DNA of 64,000 bases from positions 62,001-126,000 of the forward strand of contig JANQOU010000011.1 in NCBI GenBank assembly GCA_028285585.1, written 5' to 3'. Within the stretch, counting starts at the first letter, position 1. Every line of letters starts with the position of its first letter. Source of the stretch: Acidimicrobiia bacterium. GTDB taxonomy: Bacteria > Actinomycetota > Acidimicrobiia > Spongiisociales > ZC4RG35. Position numbers and translations under genes: made by a program. The notes beneath the pieces were generated by a model. That model made no database searches. It was not told the origin of the DNA and saw only the letters and a list, made by a program, of their open reading frames with translations. Positions 35,105 to 43,151 of the stretch are shown one piece after another.

Positions 35105-35488
35105 CTACAGCGTCGCGCTATCCGTTATCGCCCAGAGGATGTCCTTTATCGAGACCATCCCGATCAAATCGCCATTCTCGTCAACCACCGGCAGATGGCG
35201 GTAGCCGGTGGCGAGCATCCAGTCGCTCGCATCCTCCACGGACATCTCGGGACCAAACGTGTCGGGCAGCTTCGTCATGAAATCGCCAACAGTGGCCTCG
35301 CTCACATCTGACGACTCTGCGACGACGTTGAGGACGTCGCGTTCGGTGAAGATGCCCTCGAGTGAGCCGTCGACCACAACAGCCAGGGATCCAACTCCAG
35401 TCTCCTGCATCTCCGACGCAGCCGCCCGGATGGCCGTGTCCGGTGTGACGGAGATGACCTCTCCCCCAACGAGTTCTTTGATTGTCAT
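35105..35488 (-). CDS. Two-CBS-domain protein, Hrp1-like
   Basis: A 127-residue protein consisting almost only of a Bateman module: MTIKELVGGEVISVTPDTAIRAAASEMQETGVGSLAVVVDGSLEGIFTERDVL and VGDFMTKLPDTFGPEMSVEDASDWMLATGYRHLPVVDENGDLIGMVSIKDIL. Size and form match Hrp1 (Rv2626c), one of the most strongly induced DosR targets in M. tuberculosis. It heads a CBS-PPOX-SRPBCC operon and has two DosR-like boxes 65-100 bp upstream. Confidence 0.9.
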   Translation of the reverse strand: MTIKELVGGEVISVTPDTAIRAAASEMQETGVGSLAVVVDGSLEGIFTERDVLNVVAESSDVSEATVGDFMTKLPDTFGPEMSVEDASDWMLATGYRHLPVVDENGDLIGMVSIKDILWAITDSATL

Positions 35489-35552
35489 GCCGGGGAACCT
35501 CCGTGTCTCGGCAGTTGACCGAATTGTCGGCGCTTGGCCCCGGCGTAGGGCA

Positions 35553-35588
35553 TGGACCGAAGTCCCGGTTCGATGGGACTTCGGTTAC
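35553..35588. promoter_or_regulatory. Tandem DosR-like boxes upstream of CBS-PPOX operon
   Basis: TGGACCGAAGTCCC (35553-35566; 9/10 match to GGGAC-N4-GTCCC) and GGGACTTCGGTTAC (35575-35588; 8/10) lie exactly 22 bp apart. The two also form an 11-bp inverted repeat around 8 bp, so a hairpin terminator for the upstream permease gene is an alternative reading of the same bases. Confidence 0.6.
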
Positions 35589-35607
35589 TAACCAGGAACT
35601 TCGTGCA

Positions 35608-38274
35608 TCAGTTCACAAAGTGGCGGCTGCGAGGTCCGCTGAGACGCTGGGTGCTTCGGGATGTCGCCAGATACGACGCCGCTCCAGCCAAACCAATCAC
35701 CAGTGCTCCAACCATCAGGGTGTTGGCGATCGAGATGTCAATCACAACCACTGATTGATCTCCACCAAAAGGCCCGAGAACAATCACAGGCTCGAGGACC
35801 AGAGCAACCCCAATTCCCAACCCGACTCCGGCCACCATCGAGAGCACGACCATCGGGATGTACTCGATCGCAGCTAGCTGATATCTCTGTTTGGCGCTCA
35901 TCCCCAGGGCTCTCAACACCAGATTGTCGTTCCTGCTCTCGGTCGACAAATGAAAGATGACGGTGGTCGCCGCAACGAGAACGATCAAGGCTGCGACGAC
36001 AACAGCTCCCCGAAGTGCAGTCGCGGCCGTTCGTGCGAAGCTGTCGCCCAGACGCTCCTCGATGAGTTCTTCGGCCGACAAGAGCCGCGTGTTCCCAACC
36101 TCCAGGGCAAGTGATCTCAGCTCATCCGCTGCCGATGCATCGCCGCGCACGAAGATGTCGCCTTCTCTGACGTCGAATCCGAGAGTCGACGACACTTGAG
36201 GGAGCGAGGCGACGATCGTCGGATCAGTTCCAGAAACACCGGGGAAGTCAGCCCGCACACCACTGACGATGAAGTGGATTTGCTGAAACTCGACATCCGC
36301 ACTGAAAGTCGTTCCCAAGGCCGGCGCACCAATCGGCCAGGATCCGGAGACGATGACATGAATCGGGTTCGCCCTGCCTCCGAGGCTGGACTCAGCTTCC
36401 GGGGATGCGAGCCACTCGGGCAGAGCGATTTGCCCCGGCATGTCGTCGGTCACGTTTTCGAAGGCAGCTCCATCGATCGCGAAGAGGTCAACCGAGCGAG
36501 GAACGGCTCCCGTGTCACTCTCGACAACGGTCCCAACTAACAATCGAGCTTCAGCAACCGCCTGGACTGACTCCACCTCATCGAGATCAAAAGTGGGAAG
36601 GGGCATGCCGGGCTCGAAGGCCGTCAGCCGGTGGTCGGCGCCTACCAGATGCCTGACGCTGGCCGCCGCTCCTTCCGTCAGCGAGTACTGCACCACATGC
36701 CCGAACATCGCAACGGCCGCACCGAGGACCAGGACGACCATCGGCAAGCGAAGCCGCCTCCGGTTTTGGAGCACTCGCTGGAATCCTCCGAAGACCAGCG
36801 GACCGCGAAGCCTCGATCCGGCCCAGACAACCGGCTTGATGAGCATCGGATAGAGACGAGAAAGGATCAACCCGCCCGAAATGCCCAACAGCGATGGCGC
36901 AAGGACCGCCAGCAGATCCAGGCCGCCACCAGAGACGACATCGCCTCTTCGCCTCAGGATCACCACCGCCAGGACTGAGAGAGCAATCACAAACAACTCA
37001 GCGGTCAGCCTTCTAGCTGACGCGCCAACACCCGACACCCGAACGCGACTCTCGACGAGCAGCCCATAGCTGTTCACACCTCCTGCAATTGCCATCGTCA
37101 GACCGGCGACAAGGACCACGGCCAACGCGAGCCCGATCGGCACCCACCTCCAGGAAGACGCCATGAGACTTCCCACGACGCCTGCCACCAAGACCGCGAC
37201 AACAGCGATAGCCACGCCCTGGGTGGCTCGCATCGTCCCAATCTGCGGCTTCGAGGCCCCGCGGCGCCGGAAGAACCCAACCGAGAGCCGATTTCGCTCG
37301 GCAGTGAGGCTTCCCAGCAGCAGGGCCGCGGCAAAACTCGCGATCAACACTCCTGCCAAGACGATCGCGATCAGGGTCAAGGCTTGGTGCTGACGGAGCT
37401 CGTAGTTGTGGATCAGCTTGGGCAGGCCGCTTCGCATCGTGAATTGAAGCGAAGCGGTCGAGGCCAAAGCTCGGTACTGCGTCTCCATATTGCGCAACTC
37501 ACTCGACAGTTCCGCCGCGTTCGAAGCTTCAATCTCATCGTGATCGAGCAGGTAACGGAACGAATAGGCCCACAAAGCAGGATCGAGATGTTGCCGCAGG
37601 TCTTCATGCACCTCCGGCGCCACCAGGAAGGTTGCGAACCTATCGGTGAAATCGGGATTGATTCGGACTCGGGGAGTCTCGAGTGACTTGTCTCCCAGCC
37701 AGTAGTCGTCGTTCGGATCGGTGGCTTCGATGACCCCGACGACCTCGATCACGAGTTGAGCGGGCAGGTTGACCCTCGGGACATTGTTGAGCAACTGATC
37801 GGACACATCGGGGAGAAGGATCATCCGGTCGCCGATCTCCATGTCAAACGACTCGAGAGTGCCAACCGACGCCGCTACCTCGAATCGGGGAACGAGAACG
37901 TCAACACACGTGACCATCCCGTCTCCATCTAGGTCACTCAAACCGGCGGTGTCCGGTGCGGCAGGATCCTCACCGATCACGACCGGAGGGCAGTCGGCTC
38001 CATCCCGGAGAGGCACAGGAGCAGTTGTTGCAGGCTCACGTCCGGCAACGAGACTCGACTTCTCGTCAAGGGAGCTTTGATGCCTCAGTGTCACAAACGC
38101 CGTCAAGCGCTCGAAGATTCGCGACGAGCGATGAATCCAATTCTTCGGCTCAGTTCCGGGATAGGGAAGTGTCGCGAATTGTGGAGAATCCACGACAAAG
38201 GACTCTGCAATGACAAGGGAGGCCAGCAACGCAGGAAGCTGCGATTCGCGGAACTCGACCATCGATTCGCCCAC
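35608..38274 (-). CDS. FtsX-like ABC permease, main part (frameshifted from its N-terminus)
   Basis: The 888-residue open frame encodes most of a large FtsX/MacB-type permease: an extracytoplasmic domain, three helices around LTLIAIVLAGVLIASFAAALLL, further membrane segments to about residue 480, a second extracytoplasmic domain (about 510-720), and the final FtsX module (VVVAALIVLVAATTVIFHLSTESRNDNLVLRALGMSAKQRY). Its first transmembrane helix is missing from this frame but present in the overlapping +1 frame up to 38561. Adding one base at the A run 38279-38282 (T on the coding strand) would give one continuous protein of about 984 residues. No partner ABC ATPase is adjacent, so substrate and pairing are unknown. 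Confidence 0.75.
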   Translation of the reverse strand: MGESMVEFRESQLPALLASLVIAESFVVDSPQFATLPYPGTEPKNWIHRSSRIFERLTAFVTLRHQSSLDEKSSLVAGREPATTAPVPLRDGADCPPVVIGEDPAAPDTAGLSDLDGDGMVTCVDVLVPRFEVAASVGTLESFDMEIGDRMILLPDVSDQLLNNVPRVNLPAQLVIEVVGVIEATDPNDDYWLGDKSLETPRVRINPDFTDRFATFLVAPEVHEDLRQHLDPALWAYSFRYLLDHDEIEASNAAELSSELRNMETQYRALASTASLQFTMRSGLPKLIHNYELRQHQALTLIAIVLAGVLIASFAAALLLGSLTAERNRLSVGFFRRRGASKPQIGTMRATQGVAIAVVAVLVAGVVGSLMASSWRWVPIGLALAVVLVAGLTMAIAGGVNSYGLLVESRVRVSGVGASARRLTAELFVIALSVLAVVILRRRGDVVSGGGLDLLAVLAPSLLGISGGLILSRLYPMLIKPVVWAGSRLRGPLVFGGFQRVLQNRRRLRLPMVVLVLGAAVAMFGHVVQYSLTEGAAASVRHLVGADHRLTAFEPGMPLPTFDLDEVESVQAVAEARLLVGTVVESDTGAVPRSVDLFAIDGAAFENVTDDMPGQIALPEWLASPEAESSLGGRANPIHVIVSGSWPIGAPALGTTFSADVEFQQIHFIVSGVRADFPGVSGTDPTIVASLPQVSSTLGFDVREGDIFVRGDASAADELRSLALEVGNTRLLSAEELIEERLGDSFARTAATALRGAVVVAALIVLVAATTVIFHLSTESRNDNLVLRALGMSAKQRYQLAAIEYIPMVVLSMVAGVGLGIGVALVLEPVIVLGPFGGDQSVVVIDISIANTLMVGALVIGLAGAASYLATSRSTQRLSGPRSRHFVN

Positions 38275-38561
38275 TGCGAAAACGGATCCTGGCGACTCCC
38301 CAACTCGTACCGGGCATCACGACGGATCTCCAGATTGCGGTCCGTGGCGGAAGCGGAAGCCAGATCCGCAGACAACGCGCGCTCTGAGGCACTTTCAAAC
38401 AACGGACCGGAGAGCGTCAGCAAAAACAGCGCAACGGCCAGGACACCACCGATTGCGACCGCCAGCCACGGCGTCGTGCCAAGCAGCCGGATCGCTGCAC
38501 CAAACAAGGAGACAAGAGATGACCCTGCTACGGACGACGATTGTTCCGTCTTTGACGTCAT
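38103..38561 (-). CDS. N-terminal fragment of the frameshifted FtsX-like permease
   Basis: MTSKTEQSSSVAG starts at 38561 and is followed by the missing first membrane helix of the permease (WLAVAIGGVLAVALFLLTLSGPLFES) and the start of the first extracytoplasmic domain (ASATDRNLEIRRDARYELGSRQDP). After about codon 94 (near 38279-38282) the translated sequence turns low-quality while the other frame continues sensibly as FAVGESMVEFRESQLPALLASL. The real gene is therefore 35608-38561 with a one-base deletion in a homopolymer, either a sequencing/assembly error or a true mutation. Confidence 0.6.
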   Translation of the reverse strand: MTSKTEQSSSVAGSSLVSLFGAAIRLLGTTPWLAVAIGGVLAVALFLLTLSGPLFESASERALSADLASASATDRNLEIRRDARYELGSRQDPFSQWANRWSSSANRSFLRCWPPLSLQSPLSWILHNSRHFPIPELSRRIGFIARRESSSA

Positions 38562-38673
38562 GTCGTGCTCTCCACCTCTGAAGTCGATCAGTCTCTCACA
38601 TCTCGCCGAAGGCCGAAGTGGGTTGTGCCGAGGTCGTCACGACGCTTCTCGAAGGACGTCCTAGCCTGGCCTC

Positions 38674-39654
38674 ATGAAGTTTGGAGCATTTGTACCCCAA
38701 GGCTGGCGACACGATCTGACCGACATCCCGGTGGAAGACCACTGGGCCGTGATGATGGGCGTGGGGCAGAAGATCGAAGAGCTGGGTTACGAGTCCCTTT
38801 GGGTCTACGACCACTTCCACACCGTCCCGGAGCCGACTCAGGAGGTCACGTACGAGGCCTGGACGCTCATGGCAGCGCTGGCACCGGTGACAACGAAGGT
38901 GCGGCTGGGCCAGATGTGCACATGCAACACCTACCGGCCGCCCTCGTACCTGGCCAAGGTGGCGGCCTCCATAGACGTGATCTCAAACGGGCGGGTCGAG
39001 ATGGGGATCGGTGCCGGCTGGTACGAGCATGAGCACGACGGCTACGGCTACCCGTTCTTGCCCCCGGGCGGGCGCCTCAAGATGCTCCACGAGGGAGTTG
39101 AGATCATGAAGGCGATGTGGACCGAAGACGTCGTCGACTACTCAGGTGAGCACTATCAGCTCAAAGGCGCCATCTGCCAGCCGAAGCCGGCCCAGCAGCC
39201 CCACATCCCGTTCTGGATCGCAGGCGGCGGCGAGAAGGTGACTCTCCGCATCGCCGCCCAGTATGCGCAATACACCAACTTCGGCGCAGAGCTCGACGAG
39301 TTCAACCACAAGTCCCAGGTCCTCGCCGACCACTGTCGTGACCTGGGCACCGACTACGACGCCATCGTGCGGTCGACCAACTTCAACGTGCTTTGCGCCG
39401 AGACCGAGGCCGAGGTAGCCGACAAGCTGAACTGGCTTCGAGACAAGCTGAACCGATACGTCTCAGAGCAGAGCGCCGAACGCTACGTCGACATCTACAC
39501 GCCCATGTCCGGCACGCCGGAGCAGATCGTCGACCGGCTCCAGGGGCACAAGGAGGCTGGAATGAGCTACGCCATCGTCCACTTCGCCGATGCCGCCTAC
39601 GACGACTCCAGCATGAGGCTGTTCGCCGAGCAGGTGATCCCTGAGCTGAGCTGA
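38674..39654 (+). CDS. LLM-class F420-dependent oxidoreductase
   Basis: A 326-residue luciferase-like monooxygenase-fold enzyme: MKFGAFVPQGWRHDL, ESLWVYDHFHTVPEP, RLGQMCTCNTYRPPSYLAKVAASIDVISNGRVEMGIGAGWYEHEHDGYGYPFLPPGGRLKMLHEGVEIMKAMW and IPFWIAGGGEKVTL. The pattern is that of the F420-using branch; substrate unknown. TAGCCT lies six bases before the ATG and no ribosome site is present, so the message may be leaderless. It ends 4 bp from the convergent LCP gene. Confidence 0.88.
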   Translation: MKFGAFVPQGWRHDLTDIPVEDHWAVMMGVGQKIEELGYESLWVYDHFHTVPEPTQEVTYEAWTLMAALAPVTTKVRLGQMCTCNTYRPPSYLAKVAASIDVISNGRVEMGIGAGWYEHEHDGYGYPFLPPGGRLKMLHEGVEIMKAMWTEDVVDYSGEHYQLKGAICQPKPAQQPHIPFWIAGGGEKVTLRIAAQYAQYTNFGAELDEFNHKSQVLADHCRDLGTDYDAIVRSTNFNVLCAETEAEVADKLNWLRDKLNRYVSEQSAERYVDIYTPMSGTPEQIVDRLQGHKEAGMSYAIVHFADAAYDDSSMRLFAEQVIPELS

Positions 39655-39658
39655 CCCG

Positions 39659-41131
39659 CTACTCGCTGGAGCAGGTTCCTTCGAGAGAGTCGAGTCCCAG
39701 CGACTCCTGAGCACCGTCGGGGTTGGCCATGAGGGCCTGCGCGTCCGCCCTAATCCGGTCAACGTCGTAGTAGGTCCGGCCCGGCGCGGCACCGCTCTTG
39801 TATTCGGTGCGGGTGATCCGCAAGGTCGAGATCCGATCGGTTGAGATCTTGGGGACCAGGTCGATGAAGTCGGGAAGCAGATCCTCGGGGATGTCGGTGA
39901 AGAGGCTTCGCTTCAACGCCTCCGTGATCGAGCCGAAGCGGATCAGGAGCTCTGTCGGACTGGTCTGCTCGGCGATGGCCTCCAGAACACAGCGCTGACG
40001 GTTCATCCGGTTGAAGTCATCGGAGTGACGTCGGATCCTCGCGTATGCCAGGGCCTCGTGGCCGTTCAGGTGCCTGGTCCCCTCTTCGATCCGGACGGCC
40101 ACCGTGGTCCCGTTCTCATGTGGGTAGGTGTCGTCCCAGATCGTCTTGGGTATCTCCATGGTCACGCCCCCCAGCGCATCCACGATGTCGACGAACCCCT
40201 CGAGGGTGACCATCGCGTAGTAGTGGATCTCCAAGCCGAAGATCTCCCCCACCGCAGCCTTGATCCCGTTGATCGGAGGCTCCTGCGGACCGGGGAAGGC
40301 CTCGGGGTGGTTTATGCCGGCGTCCCAAAGATGGGTGATCAGATCCGGGAAGCAGTCACAACCCCAGATCCCCATCTCTGGCGGAAGCGGGGCACCGGAA
40401 AGGTCACGGGGCACCTGGAACATCGCGGCATCCCCGGTCTCCGGTTCGATCGAGACCACGATCGTGGTGTCCGTTCGCAACCCGCGACGCCCCTCACCGG
40501 CGTCGGCTCCGAGCAGGACGATGTTGAGCCGCTCCTTGCCGTCCCAAAGCGCCGACACACCTTGGCTCGTGGTGGTTTGCTCGGGGACCGAAGTGTCCGG
40601 GGTTTCTTCTCCCGCCACTACAGGTATGGGTGCCGGGTCGGGATCTGGCTCGACACTCACGGGACCGGGGCCGGCCACCGCTGGTGCCGGTGAAGAGTCG
40701 GCAAAGACGGTGTCGATGAAGCTGTATTGAGTGACGGCGTAGTAGCCGAACACGACGTGCGGCACAATGAGCATGAATCCGGCCAGGGCAATGCCTGCGA
40801 GGGTCATCGGGCGAGACGTCCGGTTGTCCCCAACCGAGTGATAGGCGTCGGAAGTGACCACCCACCTGTACAAGAGCAGTGCGAGGTTCGCCACCATGAG
40901 GAGGGCGATGGCGGTCGGAGAGACCCACCACTTGATCACCTCCAGCCGGAAGACGACGAGCACGAGCACCAACAAGGCAAAGAAGGCTCCGTCGATCGCC
41001 AGCAACCGCCGGCCAAGCTCACGCCGCCCGGCGTAGATGTGCCCGAGACCTGGCAGCAAGGCCGAGGCGAAAGCGGCGATCAGGCCGCGTTTCGCCGACC
41101 AGGGGTGCGGGGTATGAGTCGAGGTCGTCAA
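39659..41131 (-). CDS. LytR-CpsA-Psr (LCP) family cell-wall glycopolymer ligase
   Basis: A 490-residue protein. Four hydrophobic segments occupy about 15-145, then a Pro/acidic/Thr linker, then the LCP domain (about 200-440): RLNIVLLGADAGEGRRGLRTDTTIVVSIEPETGDAAMFQVPRDLSG, INGIKAAVGEIFGLEIHYYAMVTLEGFVDIVDALGGV and HLNGHEALAYARIRRHSDDFNRMNRQR. The Asp and Arg residues that bind the lipid pyrophosphate are retained. LCP proteins transfer teichoic-acid-like polymers or arabinogalactan from undecaprenyl carriers to peptidoglycan. The multi-helix N-terminus is more than the usual single anchor. It is divergent from the flippase/sugar-transferase gene. Confidence 0.9.
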   Translation of the reverse strand: MTTSTHTPHPWSAKRGLIAAFASALLPGLGHIYAGRRELGRRLLAIDGAFFALLVLVLVVFRLEVIKWWVSPTAIALLMVANLALLLYRWVVTSDAYHSVGDNRTSRPMTLAGIALAGFMLIVPHVVFGYYAVTQYSFIDTVFADSSPAPAVAGPGPVSVEPDPDPAPIPVVAGEETPDTSVPEQTTTSQGVSALWDGKERLNIVLLGADAGEGRRGLRTDTTIVVSIEPETGDAAMFQVPRDLSGAPLPPEMGIWGCDCFPDLITHLWDAGINHPEAFPGPQEPPINGIKAAVGEIFGLEIHYYAMVTLEGFVDIVDALGGVTMEIPKTIWDDTYPHENGTTVAVRIEEGTRHLNGHEALAYARIRRHSDDFNRMNRQRCVLEAIAEQTSPTELLIRFGSITEALKRSLFTDIPEDLLPDFIDLVPKISTDRISTLRITRTEYKSGAAPGRTYYDVDRIRADAQALMANPDGAQESLGLDSLEGTCSSE

Positions 41132-41145
41132 CCCGATGGAATTCT

Positions 41146-41161
41146 ACGGGTCACCACCCGT
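41146..41161. promoter_or_regulatory. Short inverted repeat upstream of LCP and flippase genes
   Basis: ACGGGT-CACC-ACCCGT lies 14 bp upstream of the LCP start and 71 bp upstream of the divergent fusion gene. It is a perfect 6-bp dyad that could be an operator; nothing else supports a function. Confidence 0.3.
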
Positions 41162-41232
41162 TAACCCGGGATCTCAACAAGGCGGATTGTTCTGCTGCTG
41201 CCTGCTTATTCTCGGTGCCGGGAGACGTTTGG

Positions 41233-43128
41233 ATGACCTCAGGACCTGAGAAGACACCGGCCGCGGTCAAGTACGCCTATCTGCGCAGCGACGGCACGGC
41301 CTACATCGTGGCGGGCAGCCTCGTCGCGGGCATCGGCGCATACGCCTATCAGCTGCTCGGCGGGAGGACATTGGGAGCCGAAGCGTTCGCCCCGGTGTCG
41401 GTGTTGCTCACCATCCACTTCCTGACGTTCATAGTGCTGTTGCTCCCGATCGAGCAGTTGGTGGTGCGCCGGCTCACGATCGACCGTTCCAAGTCGGGGC
41501 TGCCTTGGACAGCGTGGTTGCTGGGCTCGCTCACGGTCGCCGGGGCCACCATCTTCGCCGAGATCGGAGTTGACAGGTACCTGAACGGGGACCGTCGCTT
41601 CATCGTCTTCACCGGCGCCACTGTCGCCGCCCACTTCTTCTTCGCAACTGCGCGCGGTCACCTCGCCGGCTGGCGGCGATTCCGCGCATATGGCATGTCT
41701 TCGGGAGCGGCGTCTCTGGTGAGGCTGGCCATCGCGATTGCCGTGACGATCGTGCACCCCTCAGCATCAGGATTCGCCGTGGGGTTGGTGCTCGGTGCGT
41801 TGGTGGTTGCGTTGTGGAGACCGTTCCGCCGCGTCGACGTCGAACGCGAGGAGTTGGAGGCGGAGGCCAAGGAGACTCTGGACGACCGCGGCCTGTTGCC
41901 AGGGCTGGTGCTTGCCGCGGCCAGCTCCCAGGCGTTGCTGCTGGCCGGGCCAATCGTCGTCGGGATGCTCGGTGGAACCGCCGTGGAGATCAGCGTCGCC
42001 TTCGCCGCCTTCACGCTCGGCCGGGCTCCACTCACCTTCGGCTACAACCTGTTGGCCCGGGTGCTGCCCCCGTTCACCGAGATGGCCGCGAAGGGAGAGC
42101 GACAGGAGCTGAGAGCTTGGGCGCGTGGCATGGCTTGGGCCTCGACAGCTCTGGCCATCGTCGGCGCAGGCCTGGGCTGGATCCTCGGCCCCTGGGTCGT
42201 TGAGATCGCCTTCGGCCCTGACTTCATCCTGTCGAGGTTGACTGCGGCTGCCGTCTCCTTCGGGGTGGTGTTCGCCGGGGGCGGCCTTTTTGTGGGGCAG
42301 ATTCTCGTTGCGCGCGGCGAGCCGCTCCGACTCGGCATCGCATGGATCAGCGGAGTGCTTGCGGCGGTTGCCGCCATCTTCCTAACTCCGGAGATGGAGC
42401 CCGTGGCCCGGGTCGGCCTCGGGTTCGTAGCCGGCGAGGTGACCGCCCTCATCGCGCTAGTCGCCGGAGCCGTGCTCATTGGAAAGGAAGAACGACTCGA
42501 GCCGGGCACGACGGCCGCCTTCAACGTGGCGAAACGCACTGTGGACATCGCCGTCTCGCTGGCGATGATGGTTCTGACGCTGCCAATCGTCCTGATCGCA
42601 GGCATCGCGGTGAGGCTGGACTCCCCGGGCCCGATCTTCTTCCGCCAAGTTCGAACCGGCAGGGATGGCCAGCCTTTCGGGCTGATGAAGATACGGACCA
42701 TGCGGGCCGACGCAGACGAAGAGGTGTTCGCGGCCCACCTCGCCAGGCTTCAGGCCAGTCACAAGTCGGAAACGGCCGTACCGATCGCGATTCAGGACGA
42801 CCAGCGTGTCACCAGGGTCGGCCGTGTCTTGAGGCGCTCTTCGATCGACGAGCTTCCCAACCTCTGGAACGTCCTCCGCGGTCACATGTCACTCGTTGGC
42901 CCGCGTCCGCTGGTCTCCGACGAAGCCGAGCTGATCGGCCTCGACAACCCGCGCTTCACCGTCAAGCCGGGGATCACCGGGCTCGCTCAGGTGGAAGGCC
43001 GGGACACCATCACCCTTGCCGAGCGTACGGCTCTCGACGAGCGGTACGTGCGGGAGAGGTCAGGGAGACTCGACATCTCGATCCTGCGGCGGACCTTCTT
43101 CGCGGTTTTCACCGAGCCCGGGGACTGA
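41233..43128 (+). CDS. Fusion: polysaccharide flippase (MOP/Wzx-like) + polyprenyl-phosphate sugar-phosphate transferase
   Basis: A 631-residue protein. Residues about 20-420 hold 12 or more hydrophobic segments resembling MOP-superfamily lipid-linked oligosaccharide flippases. Residues about 434-631 are a complete bacterial sugar transferase: KRTVDIAVSLAMMVLTLPIVLIAGIAVRLDSPGPIFFRQVRTGRDGQPFGLMKIRTM, RRSSIDELPNLWNVLRGHMSLVGPRPL and GITGLAQVEGRDT, with the membrane re-entrant helix. WbaP-type enzymes load the first sugar phosphate on undecaprenyl phosphate and Wzx moves the finished unit across the membrane, so one chain would hold the first and a late step. GGGAG lies before ATG 41233. No stop or frame break occurs between the parts. 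Confidence 0.85.
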   Translation: MTSGPEKTPAAVKYAYLRSDGTAYIVAGSLVAGIGAYAYQLLGGRTLGAEAFAPVSVLLTIHFLTFIVLLLPIEQLVVRRLTIDRSKSGLPWTAWLLGSLTVAGATIFAEIGVDRYLNGDRRFIVFTGATVAAHFFFATARGHLAGWRRFRAYGMSSGAASLVRLAIAIAVTIVHPSASGFAVGLVLGALVVALWRPFRRVDVEREELEAEAKETLDDRGLLPGLVLAAASSQALLLAGPIVVGMLGGTAVEISVAFAAFTLGRAPLTFGYNLLARVLPPFTEMAAKGERQELRAWARGMAWASTALAIVGAGLGWILGPWVVEIAFGPDFILSRLTAAAVSFGVVFAGGGLFVGQILVARGEPLRLGIAWISGVLAAVAAIFLTPEMEPVARVGLGFVAGEVTALIALVAGAVLIGKEERLEPGTTAAFNVAKRTVDIAVSLAMMVLTLPIVLIAGIAVRLDSPGPIFFRQVRTGRDGQPFGLMKIRTMRADADEEVFAAHLARLQASHKSETAVPIAIQDDQRVTRVGRVLRRSSIDELPNLWNVLRGHMSLVGPRPLVSDEAELIGLDNPRFTVKPGITGLAQVEGRDTITLAERTALDERYVRERSGRLDISILRRTFFAVFTEPGD

Positions 43129-43151
43129 TCCGCCCCTCTACGCTCCGTCCG

